From Peptoniphilus vaginalis (GTDB lineage: Bacteria > Bacillota > Clostridia > Tissierellales > Peptoniphilaceae): DNA of 64,000 nt. Under the pieces are notes generated by a model that worked only from the letters and a program-made list of their open reading frames with translations, had not been told where the DNA came from and ran no database searches. The DNA lies in the NCBI RefSeq assembly GCF_900176605.1, contig NZ_FXLP01000005.1:124001-188000 (forward strand). The letters run 5' to 3'. Made by a program: the position numbers and the translations under genes. This document shows, in pieces, positions 54,734 through 63,985 of the stretch; position 1 is the first letter of the stretch, and each line of letters begins with the position of its first letter.

Positions 54734-56077
54734 ATGGATTATTCTAAGGACTATAAGGAGAAATTAATTACAGCCAAAGAGGCAGCCGGACTGGTTAAGG
54801 ACAAGATGTGGATTGACTACGCTTGGGGTGCAAGTACACCTCTTGCCTTTGACAAGGCTCTTGCTGAAAGACTAGATGAATTAAATGAAATTTATTTGAG
54901 AGGCGGGGTACTTCTTTGGGAGCCAGAAGTATTTAAAAAGGACCCAACAGGAGAAAAAGTTGTTTGGAATTCTTGGCACGCAGGTGGACCAGATAGAAAT
55001 AGAATTAACAAAACACCTGGAGGTTTTTATATTCCATTAAGGTACTCAGAACTTCCAAAAATGTATAGGGAAAATTGCAAGGTTAATATAGCAGTTATTG
55101 TAACTCCTCCAATGGATAAGCATGGTAATTTTAATTTTGGTCTTAATGCTTCACATTTGAGAGCAGTTACAGAAGTTGCTGACAAGGTAATTGTTGAAAT
55201 TAATAAAAATATGCCAACTTGCCTTGGAGGATTCGAACACGAAATTAATATTAAGGATGTAGACTACATTATCGAAGGAGAAAATCCAGAAATTGCTGCA
55301 CTTCCAAAGGGAAGCTTCGGTGAAGTTGATAAAAAGGTTGCAGAATTAATTGTAGAAGAAATTCCTAACGGTGCAACACTTCAACTAGGAATTGGTGGAA
55401 TGCCAAATGCTGTTGGCTCTCTAATTGCTGACTCTGACCTAAAGGACCTTGGAGTTCATACAGAAATGTATGTTGATGGTTTCGTAGATATGGCGAAGAA
55501 GGGTAAGTTAAGTGGTTCAAAGAAGTCAATTGATAGATTTAGACAAGTTTATGCCTTCGCAGCAGGTTCTCAAGAAATGTATGATTATTTAGATTTTAAT
55601 TCTGATGCTATGTCTGCTCCTGTTTCTTACACAAATGATGCAAGAGTAATTGCTCAACTTGACAACTTTATTTCAATTAACAACGCTGTTAACGTAGACT
55701 TATTCGGACAAGTAAGTTCTGAATCTTCAGGATCAAAACACATTTCTGGAGCTGGTGGACAACTTGACTTCGTCCTAGGAGCTTATTTATCTAAGGGTGG
55801 AAAGTCCTTTATCTGTCTATCTTCTAAGTTTATGAACAAGAAAACAGGTAAGGAAGAATCAAGAATCGTTCCAAACTTTGAAACTTTCTCAGCTATTACA
55901 GCTGCAAGACCTAACACTCACTGGCTAGTAACTGAATATGGTAAGTTCAACTGCAAGGGCCAAGCAACATGGCAAAGAGCAGAAGGTATCATTAACATAG
56001 CTGCACCAGAATTTAGGGATGACCTAATTAAGGAAGCAGAAAGAATGAATATCTGGAGAAGAACTAACAAGAGATAA
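54734..56077 (+). CDS. Butyryl-CoA:acetate / 4-hydroxybutyrate-type CoA-transferase
   Basis: 447 residues, class I CoA-transferase of the acetyl-CoA hydrolase family. It has the [17 protein letters not shown] oxyanion glycine loop, the [10 protein letters not shown] motif with the catalytic Glu, and a C-terminal [22 protein letters not shown] stretch. Such enzymes release butyrate from butyryl-CoA with acetate as acceptor, the final step of butyrate fermentation in anaerobic cocci. It is monocistronic, with AAGGAGG ahead and a strong terminator after it. Substrate preference between butyrate and 4-hydroxybutyrate is not settled by sequence alone. Confidence 0.88.
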   Translation: MDYSKDYKEKLITAKEAAGLVKDKMWIDYAWGASTPLAFDKALAERLDELNEIYLRGGVLLWEPEVFKKDPTGEKVVWNSWHAGGPDRNRINKTPGGFYIPLRYSELPKMYRENCKVNIAVIVTPPMDKHGNFNFGLNASHLRAVTEVADKVIVEINKNMPTCLGGFEHEINIKDVDYIIEGENPEIAALPKGSFGEVDKKVAELIVEEIPNGATLQLGIGGMPNAVGSLIADSDLKDLGVHTEMYVDGFVDMAKKGKLSGSKKSIDRFRQVYAFAAGSQEMYDYLDFNSDAMSAPVSYTNDARVIAQLDNFISINNAVNVDLFGQVSSESSGSKHISGAGGQLDFVLGAYLSKGGKSFICLSSKFMNKKTGKEESRIVPNFETFSAITAARPNTHWLVTEYGKFNCKGQATWQRAEGIINIAAPEFRDDLIKEAERMNIWRRTNKR

Positions 56078-56090
56078 TTTATAAATTATT

Positions 56091-56118
56091 TCCCCTGATT
56101 TTTTCAGGGGATTTTTTT
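56091..56118 (+). terminator. Intrinsic terminator after the CoA-transferase gene
   Basis: TCCCCTGA and TCAGGGGA form a perfect 8-bp stem with a T5 loop and a seven-T tail. Confidence 0.93.
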
Positions 56119-56204
56119 GCCCTTTAACAAGGTGTTATGGCAAGAAAATGTAAGGTTCTTAAATATTGTGAGAGAAGCATTTAAAAGTAAGCTTGTGACT
56201 TTTT

Positions 56205-56455
56205 ATTAAGTTAAAAATACTTATAAAGTTATAAGATTCTATGAAGTTGAAAACAAATACAAAGTTATAAGATTCTATAAAGTTATGAGAATTTATTAAA
56301 TAGAAAATAATTACAAAGTTATAAGAGCTTGCTAAGCTGTAAAAAATTATGAACTCATAAAGACTTACAAGTTAATAAAAAAAAGCAAAGTTATAGTTTG
56401 TTACTAAAGTAAGAATAAAAAGCAAAGTCATAAGGTCTTATAAGGTTAAACTTTA
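56205..56455. repeat. Degenerate AAAGTTATAAGA repeats in a 645-base gap
   Basis: The gap 56078-56722 has no convincing gene. Its middle carries at least six imperfect copies of a motif close to (A)AAAGTTATAAG(A/G), for example near 56225, 56263, 56315, 56389 and 56421, several with a following TTCTAT. Spacing is irregular (about 30-75 bases). The remainder is AT-rich without clear structure until the carD promoter. Confidence 0.55.
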
Positions 56456-56667
56456 TTGCAAGACTCAAAGGAAATATTAAATAAAAATTTATTAAACTGT
56501 TATTCTTAATAAAAATACATTAAATATTTAATAGTTTTTTTATTTACTTCAATAAAATTTCACAATGCCCATCTATATCTTTCACAAAGAAAAATTATAA
56601 TAAATAAAATACAAAAAATTAAAAAAAATCTTTGCATAATGTAATGGATTATGATATAGTATTACGT

Positions 56668-56695
56668 TTACTTTTCTAAAAAGCTCTGTTATACT
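56668..56695 (+). promoter_or_regulatory. Candidate promoter of carD
   Basis: TTTACT (56668-56673), a 16-base spacer and TATACT (56690-56695) lie 28 bases ahead of the carD start. Confidence 0.5.
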
Positions 56696-56722
56696 AGTAT
56701 AAGGGACAATAGGAGGTAAAAA

Positions 56723-57205
56723 ATGTTTAATATTGGTGATAAGATTGTATATCCTATGCATGGTGCCGGTGAAATTGTAGCAATTGAAGAGAGAGAGATC
56801 CTTGGAGATGTACACAAGTACTACATAGTGAGGTTGCCTATAAATGACCTTAAGGTCATGGTGCCTGTAAAAAATGCAAAAGAAGTTGGTGTTAGAGATA
56901 TTTCTGATGCTGATACTATGGAGAAGGTTTTAAAAAACCTATCTTCTGGAGAGATAATTTCTATGCCAAAAAATTGGAATAGAAGATATAGATACAATCT
57001 TGACAAGATTAAATCTGGTGATTTAATGGAAATTGCTGATGTTGTAAGATCTCTTGAGAGCCTAGATAGAGAAAAGTCCCTATCAACTGGTGAGAGGAAG
57101 ATCTTGAATGAGGCAAAGCAGATTATTGTATCAGAGATGGTTCTTGTTTTTGAAAAAAATGTTGAAGAAGTGACAAAATTAATTGATGATGCCATTTTTG
57201 GATAA
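56723..57205 (+). CDS. carD: CarD family transcriptional regulator
   Basis: 160 residues. The N-terminal RNA-polymerase-interacting Tudor-like domain (FNIGDKIVYPMHGAGEIVAIEEREI, about 1-60) is followed by a helical DNA-interacting domain (about 65-160) with the WNRRYRYNLDKIKSGD element. CarD proteins stabilise the open promoter complex at many promoters. AGGAGG precedes the ATG, and the YacL-like gene follows immediately, a conserved Firmicutes pair. Confidence 0.93.
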   Translation: MFNIGDKIVYPMHGAGEIVAIEEREILGDVHKYYIVRLPINDLKVMVPVKNAKEVGVRDISDADTMEKVLKNLSSGEIISMPKNWNRRYRYNLDKIKSGDLMEIADVVRSLESLDREKSLSTGERKILNEAKQIIVSEMVLVFEKNVEEVTKLIDDAIFG

Positions 57206-57217
57206 GGAGGGATTTTT

Positions 57218-58327
57218 ATTAGCAAAAACCGAAAAATTGTGTCCAAAATTTTTAAGTTTCTATTTACTGTAATAGGCGCGTTAGTAGGTGTTTTTATTGT
57301 ATCTGTTTTATCAGATGTTAACTTTGTAAAAGCTATTGGTAGCCAAAAAATTACAACAGGCATTTCTGTTGTTGTTGTACTTTTATTTGCACTTATATTT
57401 TTTATGCTTTCTCCAAAGGCCTTTAGGGCTTTGGAAGATTTGTTGGCTATCTGGGAGAGACAAATTCAAAGAAAATCTTTTACAGAAGTTATACTAGGCG
57501 CTGTGGGACTAATTCTTGGTCTCATAATAGCATTCTTAATTTCACAACCTATTTACAAGATTCCAATCCCCTATGTGGGTTCGGTAATTTCAATATTGCT
57601 TTATGGTATGCTTGGTTATTTAGGTCTTAATATTGGGATGTCAAATAAGGACACTATATCAGAAAAAGTTAAGGATCTTACATCATTGGCTGTTAAAAGA
57701 AATGCAAAGCCCAAGGATGTGGTAAAGGATCGCACAGGCATTCCCAAGGTCTTGGATACTTCTGTTATCATTGACGGAAGGATACTTGACATAGCAAGGG
57801 CAGGGTTTATTGAAGGCCCTCTTGTTGTTCCTGTTTTTGTACTTGAAGAACTACAACACATAGCTGATTCTGCTGATGGCTTAAAGAGAAATCGTGGCAG
57901 GAGAGGTCTTGATACAGTTGCAGAAATTCAAGAGCTAAAAAATGTTGAAGTTATAATCTACAAGGGCAAGATTGAAGAAATTCCTGAAGTGGATTCCAAA
58001 CTTTTGAAGCTTGCCATTGAATTAAATGGAAAAATCGTGACTAATGATTTTAATTTAAACAAGGTAGCTAAGGTTCAAAATTTAGATGTTTTAAATATCA
58101 ATGAGCTTGCCAATGCAGTTAAGCCTCTATATCTTCCCGGCGAAGAGATGGATATCTTAATTGTAAGAGAAGGTAAGGAGCACAACCAAGGTCTTGCTTA
58201 TTTAGATGACGGCACTATGATTGTTGTTGAAAATGGCAAGGACTTAATTGGAGAAAAGGTAAATGTTGTTGTTACATCGGCTCTTCAAACTTCAGCAGGC
58301 AAGATGATTTTTGCAAAATTAAAATAA
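57218..58327 (+). CDS. YacL-like membrane PIN/TRAM domain protein, probable ATT start
   Basis: The N-terminal membrane part has about four helices (to about 145). It is followed by a PIN nuclease-like domain (about 175-290: VLDTSVIIDGRILDIARAGF, LEELQHIADSAD, IVTNDFNLNKVA with the acidic residues) and a C-terminal TRAM domain (about 310-365). The first ATG/GTG/TTG start is GTG at 57239, 28 bases behind AAGGAGG (57204-57210). An in-frame ATT at 57218 has ideal 7-base spacing and adds SKNRKIV, giving 369 residues. I therefore place the start at ATT. The role of YacL is not well defined; it may act as a membrane-linked RNase. Confidence 0.85.
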   Translation: MSKNRKIVSKIFKFLFTVIGALVGVFIVSVLSDVNFVKAIGSQKITTGISVVVVLLFALIFFMLSPKAFRALEDLLAIWERQIQRKSFTEVILGAVGLILGLIIAFLISQPIYKIPIPYVGSVISILLYGMLGYLGLNIGMSNKDTISEKVKDLTSLAVKRNAKPKDVVKDRTGIPKVLDTSVIIDGRILDIARAGFIEGPLVVPVFVLEELQHIADSADGLKRNRGRRGLDTVAEIQELKNVEVIIYKGKIEEIPEVDSKLLKLAIELNGKIVTNDFNLNKVAKVQNLDVLNINELANAVKPLYLPGEEMDILIVREGKEHNQGLAYLDDGTMIVVENGKDLIGEKVNVVVTSALQTSAGKMIFAKLK

Positions 58328-58330
58328 AAA

Positions 58331-58376
58331 AATAATCATTAGATTAAGTATTTTAATCTAATGATTATTTTTATTT
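58331..58376. terminator. Bidirectional terminator between yacL-like gene and dps
   Basis: AATAATCATTAGATTAA and TTAATCTAATGATTATT form a perfect 17-bp stem with an A-run on the left and a T-run on the right. Confidence 0.9.
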
Positions 58377-58389
58377 AAGAATTATTATT

Positions 58390-58818
58390 TTATTTTAAGC
58401 TTGATTCAATAAACCAAATTTGTTTATTGTAGTCTGAGATATGGTCTTCCATAGTATTAGCTACTGGGAAGTTGTCCTTATCATTTGCTTCTTTTCTAAT
58501 TTCTAATGCAAGTTCCTTTTGTAGCTTAATGTCAGCAAGAAGAATCTCTAAAGCTTCATTTGTTGGAATTTCCTTAGAGTCTTCAATTTCTTTAACTGTT
58601 GCAACTTCAAGATATTTTTTAAAGCTTGCTGTTGGGAATTGTCCACTCATTCTAATAAGTTCAGCGATTTCATCAAGTCTGTCAGCAGCTTTATCATATT
58701 CGGATTCTAAATATACATGAATAGCCACGAATTGTTTTCCAACTATATTCCAATGAAGATTGTGAAGCTTAATATGTTCAACTGCAAGATTTGCTAAATA
58801 AATATTTAATTTTTCCAT
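58390..58818 (-). CDS. dps: Dps/ferritin-like iron-storage and DNA-protection protein
   Basis: 142 residues on the minus strand. It is a four-helix Dps with ferroxidase ligands in HIKLHNLHWNIVG and in YDKAADRLDEIAELI, and a C-terminal DHISDYNKQIWFIESSL helix. It oxidises Fe(II) with peroxide and stores ferric iron, protecting anaerobes from air exposure. GGAGGAAA precedes its ATG on the minus strand. It would complement the heme-iron uptake region as an iron sink. Confidence 0.94.
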   Translation of the reverse strand: MEKLNIYLANLAVEHIKLHNLHWNIVGKQFVAIHVYLESEYDKAADRLDEIAELIRMSGQFPTASFKKYLEVATVKEIEDSKEIPTNEALEILLADIKLQKELALEIRKEANDKDNFPVANTMEDHISDYNKQIWFIESSLK

Positions 58819-59035
58819 TTAATTTCCTCCTAATATTTTATTTATATTTAGTATAAAGCATATAAAAGAAATAAGCAATATATTTAACATCTGTATATTA
58901 GGAGTATATAGTTTTTAATAAAACATAGAATATATACTTAATAAACAAATTTTATTGTAATAAGTTAAAAAGTTTTTTGTTTGACTATAGTTTTGATTTG
59001 TATTATTATTTCTTAATAGATAAGGGGGAACGAAA

Positions 59036-60103
59036 ATGAAATTATTTTTACCCGGTCCTGTGTCTGTTCGCAGTGAAGTTTTAAAACAATTTGACAAACC
59101 TGTAATTGGACATAGAACTAAGGAAGCATCAGAAATTCAAAAATCAATTACAATAAATATGCAAAAGATATTTGGAACTAAGGAACAAATCCTTGTTTCA
59201 ACATCATCAGGTACTGGACTTATGGAAGGTGCCATTAGGTCTTGTACTAAGAAGAGGGCTCTTATTTGTGCCATAGGATCCTTTGGAGAACTTTGGCAAA
59301 GGTTGGGACTTGAAAATGGAATAGAAACTGACATCTTAAGATCAGATGACGGAGAAGCTACTGACCCAAATAAGTTAGAAGAAGCTTTAAAGGCAAAGGA
59401 ATATGATTTTGTTGGTATAACTCACAACGAAACATCTTCTGGTATCTTAAATAGTTTGGATGAATTAAAGCCTCTTATTGACAAGTATCCTCATATTATT
59501 TGGGCTCTTGACACAGTAAGTTCTGCTGGTGGAACTCCAATTGATCAAGACAAGTATGGAATTGATATAGCAATTACTTCTTCACAAAAATGTCTAAGTC
59601 TTGTACCAGGACTTAGCTTTGCATCTTTTTCACAAAAGGCTGTAGAAAAGGCAAAGACTGTTGAGAATAGGGGTCACTACTTTGACTTACTTCTTTTATA
59701 CAAGTATGTAAAAGAACACAACTACCAATATCCATCAACTCCAGCTATTTCTAATATGGTTGCTGCTGAATATCAATTGAATTATATTGTTAATGAAGAA
59801 GGACTTGAAAACAGATTCAAAAGACATGAAGAAATGTCTGAGTATTTTAAGAAGTGGGCTAATGAAAACTTTGAAGTCTTTGGCAACAAGAAGTACCTTT
59901 CTCCAACAATAACTTGTGTAAAGAATACAAGAAACTTGGAGTTCGATACTATAAGCCAAGAATTTATGAAGAAGGGATTTTTAATTTCTAACGGCTATGG
60001 AAAACTTGCTGGCAAGACTTTTAGAGTTGGTCACATGGGCGACACAAGACTAGAAGATATTAAAGAGTTTACAAAAACTTTTGACGAAATTCTAAATAAA
60101 TAA
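59036..60103 (+). CDS. Class V aminotransferase (alanine-glyoxylate / serine-pyruvate type)
   Basis: 355-residue PLP enzyme with LPGPVSVRSEVL and GHRTKEASEIQ at the N-terminus, STSSGTGLMEGAIRS (cofactor phosphate), HNETSSGILN, LDTVSSAGG (Asp to the PLP nitrogen) and SSQKCLSLVPGLSF with the Schiff-base Lys. The C-terminal FRVGHMGD arginine motif binds the substrate carboxylate. The family covers serine-pyruvate, alanine-glyoxylate and 2-aminoethylphosphonate-type activities; no serine-pathway neighbour refines this. Confidence 0.88.
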   Translation: MKLFLPGPVSVRSEVLKQFDKPVIGHRTKEASEIQKSITINMQKIFGTKEQILVSTSSGTGLMEGAIRSCTKKRALICAIGSFGELWQRLGLENGIETDILRSDDGEATDPNKLEEALKAKEYDFVGITHNETSSGILNSLDELKPLIDKYPHIIWALDTVSSAGGTPIDQDKYGIDIAITSSQKCLSLVPGLSFASFSQKAVEKAKTVENRGHYFDLLLLYKYVKEHNYQYPSTPAISNMVAAEYQLNYIVNEEGLENRFKRHEEMSEYFKKWANENFEVFGNKKYLSPTITCVKNTRNLEFDTISQEFMKKGFLISNGYGKLAGKTFRVGHMGDTRLEDIKEFTKTFDEILNK

Positions 60104-60118
60104 AAAATTTATTTTCAC

Positions 60119-60163
60119 AAAGACCTAGATGGGGAGTAAAAATTTCTCATCTGGGTCTTTTTA
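60119..60163 (+). terminator. Intrinsic terminator after the aminotransferase gene
   Basis: AAAGACCTAGATGGGGA pairs with TCTCATCTGGGTCTTT (with wobbles), followed by TTTTAATTT. Confidence 0.82.
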
Positions 60164-60254
60164 ATTTATAATTAAGTTTTTGTTACAAGTCACAATATTC
60201 TTTGTGAATGGCTTAGCTATGATTTATAATTTTTAATTAAGTGAGGTAGATTAA

Positions 60255-62504
60255 ATGAATAAGAAAAAAATTAGTATTGCATTGATTTTATTTTTTCTCT
60301 TAATAAGTTCAAAGGTATTTGCAGAGAACAATTTGCTATTCCAAGAGCCAATAGGTCCTGGAGTTGTAAGATACAAGTACCAAGTTAAGAGAGGTAAAGG
60401 AAATGCAGAGGTAAATGTAATAAAGGTTGATTTAAACAATCCCTATGCAAAGATTAACACTGTAGCTGGTGGTGGAACTTATACTAATAAGGCCACAGTT
60501 TCTCAAATGGCAAATAGGACTAATGCAATAGCCCTTGTCAATGGTGACTTCTTCACTATGCAGTTAGAAGGTGCTCCACAAGGTCCATCAGTTATTAATG
60601 GAGAGACTAAATCATCGCCAGCAGTTTTAAATGACATCTGGTCTTTTGGAATTGACAGTAATGACAAGGCTTTTATTGAACTTACAAAGTTTGTTGGAAG
60701 CGTCACTGCTCCTAATGGTAGATCTTTTCATATTGATGGATTAAACAAAACTAAGTATTGGTACCAACCATCTATGGAGTATTCCCACCAAAATAAAATT
60801 CAATTGTATGATTCCTTCTGGACAGCTAAGACTAGGGGAGATAAAAATGGTGGAGAAGTCCTCTTAAATGAAAACAATGAAGTTGAACAAATTTCTTACA
60901 ATAAGGGACTTGATATGTCTATCCCTAAGGGAAAGAAAATCCTACAATTTTCTGGTTCCGCCATCAAATTTATCCAAGACAATGTAAAAGTGGGAGACAA
61001 GTTAGGCATAAAATACAACATTGAACCTAATAGAAACTGGAAGATGATGATTGGTGGTCACGCAGTCTTAGTTGACAATGGAGCTGTAAAACCCTACACA
61101 AGAGATATTAAATTTATTGACGGTGTAAGGGCAAGGACTGCTGTTGGAATTAGTCAAGATGGTAAAACAGTTTATGTAGTAACTGCTGAGGGAAGGACTA
61201 AAAGATCGTCAGGCTTAACAATTGCTGAACTTGCAAAATTTATGCAGGAAATAGGAGTTTATAAGGCTATGAACCTTGATGGTGGTGGCTCAACAGCCAT
61301 GGCTATTAGAAATCTTGGAGACTTAAACAGGACTAGGGCAACAAATCCAGAGAGAAATGGTGCTGAGAGAAGGGTTGTAAATGGACTTGGAGTTTATAAC
61401 ACAAGTAAGAACACTGGCTTAATTACTGATGGAAAATTTGAAAGTGATGTAGACACTATTGTTGGTGAACAAGTTAACTTAAAATTAAAATCAGCTTGGG
61501 ATGAATTTTTAAACCCAATTGATATAAATACAAGGACTTACACTATTTCAGATTCTTCCAATGGAGCAAATATCTTAAATGGTCAAAGCTATCTTCCATT
61601 AACTCCTGGCAAGTTTACAATTAAGCTTCAAGCTGATAAGGGCGATGGCTTTAGCAAGGAGCTTAATGTTGCTGATCCATCAAGCTATAGCAATCTAAAG
61701 CTTTCAACAAAAAACAATATTGTTAAAAAGGGTAGCGAAATTAAAGTTGATGCAACAGGAGAGTACAAGGGAAGAAAGATTAATATTTCTCCAAGAGTTT
61801 TAACTTACTCCTTTGAAGACTTAAAGGCTGAAGTAAATCCAAATAATTTTAATATAAAAATTAATGACTATGGAAAAAATCCAAAGATTATTGTAAAACT
61901 TGGAGCTAAAACTACAAGCCTTTCACTTTATGATGAAAACACAAGACTTATAAAGATGAAAATAAATGATGTGAACTACACAGTTAATGGTCAAGTTAAG
62001 AAGATGGATGCAAAACCATTTATTTCAAACTCAAGGACCCTTGTCCCTCTTAGATTTATCGTTGAGGCAATAGGCGGAGATGTTCAATGGGATGGAGATA
62101 GTAGGGTAGTGACAGTAAATAGCAATGGCAAAAATATAATTCTTCCAATTAATTCTAAGAAAATCACAGTTGATGGAAGGGAAATTGCTATTGATCAAGC
62201 TGCAATAATTAAGGGCGACAGGACTTATGTGCCAATTAGGTTTATTGCAGAGAACTTAGGTATGAATGTAAACTACATCAATGAAAGTCGTGAAATTGAA
62301 ATTTCATTCTTCGAAGATAAAAAAGACTTAGATAAGAAAAATATTGAAGCTAATGGAGATGTTAATACTTCTAGTAACAATGTAAATAACTCTAAGAATA
62401 ATGCAAATAATAGTGAAGCCAATAAGGCTATTAAGAATAAGAACTTAGAAACAAATAAGAATGCTATAAATGTAAATCAAAACAATAAGAGCATATTAAA
62501 TTAA
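60255..62504 (+). CDS. Secreted phosphodiester glycosidase with copper-amine-oxidase-like modules
   Basis: 749 residues. A signal peptide (1-22) is followed by a NAGPA-type phosphodiester glycosidase domain (about 60-380) with VNGDFFTMQLEGAPQGP and MNLDGGGSTAMAIR (catalytic/metal aspartate region). A beta-rich middle (about 385-565), two copper-amine-oxidase N-terminal-like repeats (about 575-690: SRTLVPLRFIVEA and DRTYVPIRFIAEN) and an Asn/Lys-rich tail (about 695-749) complete it. The domain removes sugars attached through phosphodiesters, so wall teichoic-type polymers or glycolipids are plausible targets. It is a single gene with flanking terminators. Confidence 0.88.
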   Translation: MNKKKISIALILFFLLISSKVFAENNLLFQEPIGPGVVRYKYQVKRGKGNAEVNVIKVDLNNPYAKINTVAGGGTYTNKATVSQMANRTNAIALVNGDFFTMQLEGAPQGPSVINGETKSSPAVLNDIWSFGIDSNDKAFIELTKFVGSVTAPNGRSFHIDGLNKTKYWYQPSMEYSHQNKIQLYDSFWTAKTRGDKNGGEVLLNENNEVEQISYNKGLDMSIPKGKKILQFSGSAIKFIQDNVKVGDKLGIKYNIEPNRNWKMMIGGHAVLVDNGAVKPYTRDIKFIDGVRARTAVGISQDGKTVYVVTAEGRTKRSSGLTIAELAKFMQEIGVYKAMNLDGGGSTAMAIRNLGDLNRTRATNPERNGAERRVVNGLGVYNTSKNTGLITDGKFESDVDTIVGEQVNLKLKSAWDEFLNPIDINTRTYTISDSSNGANILNGQSYLPLTPGKFTIKLQADKGDGFSKELNVADPSSYSNLKLSTKNNIVKKGSEIKVDATGEYKGRKINISPRVLTYSFEDLKAEVNPNNFNIKINDYGKNPKIIVKLGAKTTSLSLYDENTRLIKMKINDVNYTVNGQVKKMDAKPFISNSRTLVPLRFIVEAIGGDVQWDGDSRVVTVNSNGKNIILPINSKKITVDGREIAIDQAAIIKGDRTYVPIRFIAENLGMNVNYINESREIEISFFEDKKDLDKKNIEANGDVNTSSNNVNNSKNNANNSEANKAIKNKNLETNKNAINVNQNNKSILN

Positions 62505-62506
62505 AA

Positions 62507-62530
62507 GATCTCCCTGAGGGGAGATTTTTT
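62507..62530 (+). terminator. Intrinsic terminator after the glycosidase gene
   Basis: ATCTCCC and GGGAGAT form a 7-bp stem with a short loop and a T6 tail. Confidence 0.82.
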
Positions 62531-62557
62531 AATGAAAGAATATCTTTATAAGAGTAA

Positions 62558-62583
62558 GAAAAAAGGAACTCACGAGAGTTCCT
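62558..62583 (-). terminator. Intrinsic terminator of murC (minus strand)
   Basis: AGGAACTC and GAGTTCCT form a perfect 8-bp stem with an ACGA loop. The plus-strand A6 run at 62558-62563 is the U-tail on the minus strand. Confidence 0.85.
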
Positions 62584-62590
62584 AATTTTT

Positions 62591-63985
62591 TTAATTATTG
62601 TTATCTTCAGCTAAGAGCATCTCGCCAATTTTATAAACGTCACCAGCTCCCATAGTTACAAAAATATCGTCCTTTGAAATATTTTCTTTTACAAACTTAG
62701 CTATGTCTTCAAAACCAGAGATGTAAAAGGCATTGTCCCTGTGTTCAGCAATAGCATTTCTGAGAGTCTTTGAGTGGATATCACCATAGTCCTTTTCACG
62801 AGCTGCATAAATATCAGTGATTATAATCACATCAGATTCGTCAAAGGAGTTTGCAAAGGCATCAAGAAGAAGCTTTGTTCTTGTAAAAGTATGAGGTTGG
62901 AAAACTGTGTAGAGTTTACCCTTGCAGGCATTTTTAATTGCATGAATTGATGATTTTATTTCAGTTGGGTGGTGGGCATAGTCGTCCATTACCTTAGCAC
63001 CCTTGTAGAATCCTTTCACTTCAAGTCTTCTCTCAACGCCCTTGTAAGTTTTTAAACCAGCAATAGAATCCTCAATTGAAATTCCATTTACATAGGCTGC
63101 CCCAATTGCTGCAAGAGAATTTAAAATATTGTGTCTGCCAAGAACTGAAAGTTCAACGTGGGCAAGATTTTCGCCCCTAAGGTAGAGGTCATAAGCTGGG
63201 AAACCTTCTTCGCTAAACTCGATATTCTTAGCCATAAGGTCTGCATGATTATTTATTCCAAAAGTAAAGGCCTTGCAGTTTGTAATAGGCAAGAGGGATT
63301 TTGTATTTTCATCATCAATATTTATAATTACATAATCACTTTCACTTAAGTTATCAACGTAAGCCTTAAAGGTTCTTATTATGTGGTCAATGTTGTCAAA
63401 GTAATCTAGGTGGTCCTCGTCAATATTTAAAATAATTTCTGTTGTAGGGAAATACTTTAGGATGTTTGCCTTGTACTCGCAGGCTTCAGTTAAAAATAAT
63501 TTTTTATCCCCAATTTTTATATTTCCATCAATATCCTTTAGTTGACCACCAAGCATAATTGTAGGATTGACATCAAGGTCCTTAATAATTTCTGTAAGCA
63601 TTGATGTAGTAGAAGTCTTGCCATGTGTTCCTGAAACGGCAATTGATTTGTCGTAGTTCTTCATCACTGCTCCAAGGAAACTTGCACGGTCTACAAGATC
63701 TATTTTTTGTTTTACAGCTTCAACATATTCTTCGTTATCAAAGGAGATTGCATCTGTAAAGATGACAAGGTCCATTCCATTAATGTGGTCTTTCTTGTGT
63801 TCGTAATAAATAGTAGCACCATTCTTTTCTAATTTTTCTGTGTTAATGGAAGGACTCCTGTCGCTTCCAAAAACCTTATAACCCTTAGCCAACATTAACT
63901 CTGCAAGAGCAGACATAGAGATGCCACCGATGCCAATAAAAAATATATTTTTGTAATCACTTTTATCTATATTAATTTCAAACAA
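62591..63985 (-). CDS. murC: UDP-N-acetylmuramate-L-alanine ligase
   Basis: 464-residue Mur ligase adding L-Ala to UDP-MurNAc. Present are the N-terminal FIGIGGISMSALAELMLAKGYKVFGSD substrate-binding motif, the ATP loop VSGTHGKTSTTSM (about 117-129), the central HxDYF-type EDHLDYFDN segment, LGRHNILNSLAAIGAA, and the C-terminal DDYAHHPTEI and VFQPHTFTRT motifs. GGAGG lies just upstream on the minus strand at the window edge. It may be led by other genes outside the window. Confidence 0.96.
   Translation of the reverse strand: MFEINIDKSDYKNIFFIGIGGISMSALAELMLAKGYKVFGSDRSPSINTEKLEKNGATIYYEHKKDHINGMDLVIFTDAISFDNEEYVEAVKQKIDLVDRASFLGAVMKNYDKSIAVSGTHGKTSTTSMLTEIIKDLDVNPTIMLGGQLKDIDGNIKIGDKKLFLTEACEYKANILKYFPTTEIILNIDEDHLDYFDNIDHIIRTFKAYVDNLSESDYVIINIDDENTKSLLPITNCKAFTFGINNHADLMAKNIEFSEEGFPAYDLYLRGENLAHVELSVLGRHNILNSLAAIGAAYVNGISIEDSIAGLKTYKGVERRLEVKGFYKGAKVMDDYAHHPTEIKSSIHAIKNACKGKLYTVFQPHTFTRTKLLLDAFANSFDESDVIIITDIYAAREKDYGDIHSKTLRNAIAEHRDNAFYISGFEDIAKFVKENISKDDIFVTMGAGDVYKIGEMLLAEDNNN

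Noticed and set aside
56205-56455. CRISPR array
   Set aside because: Copies are short, degenerate and unevenly spaced, and no cas gene is nearby.
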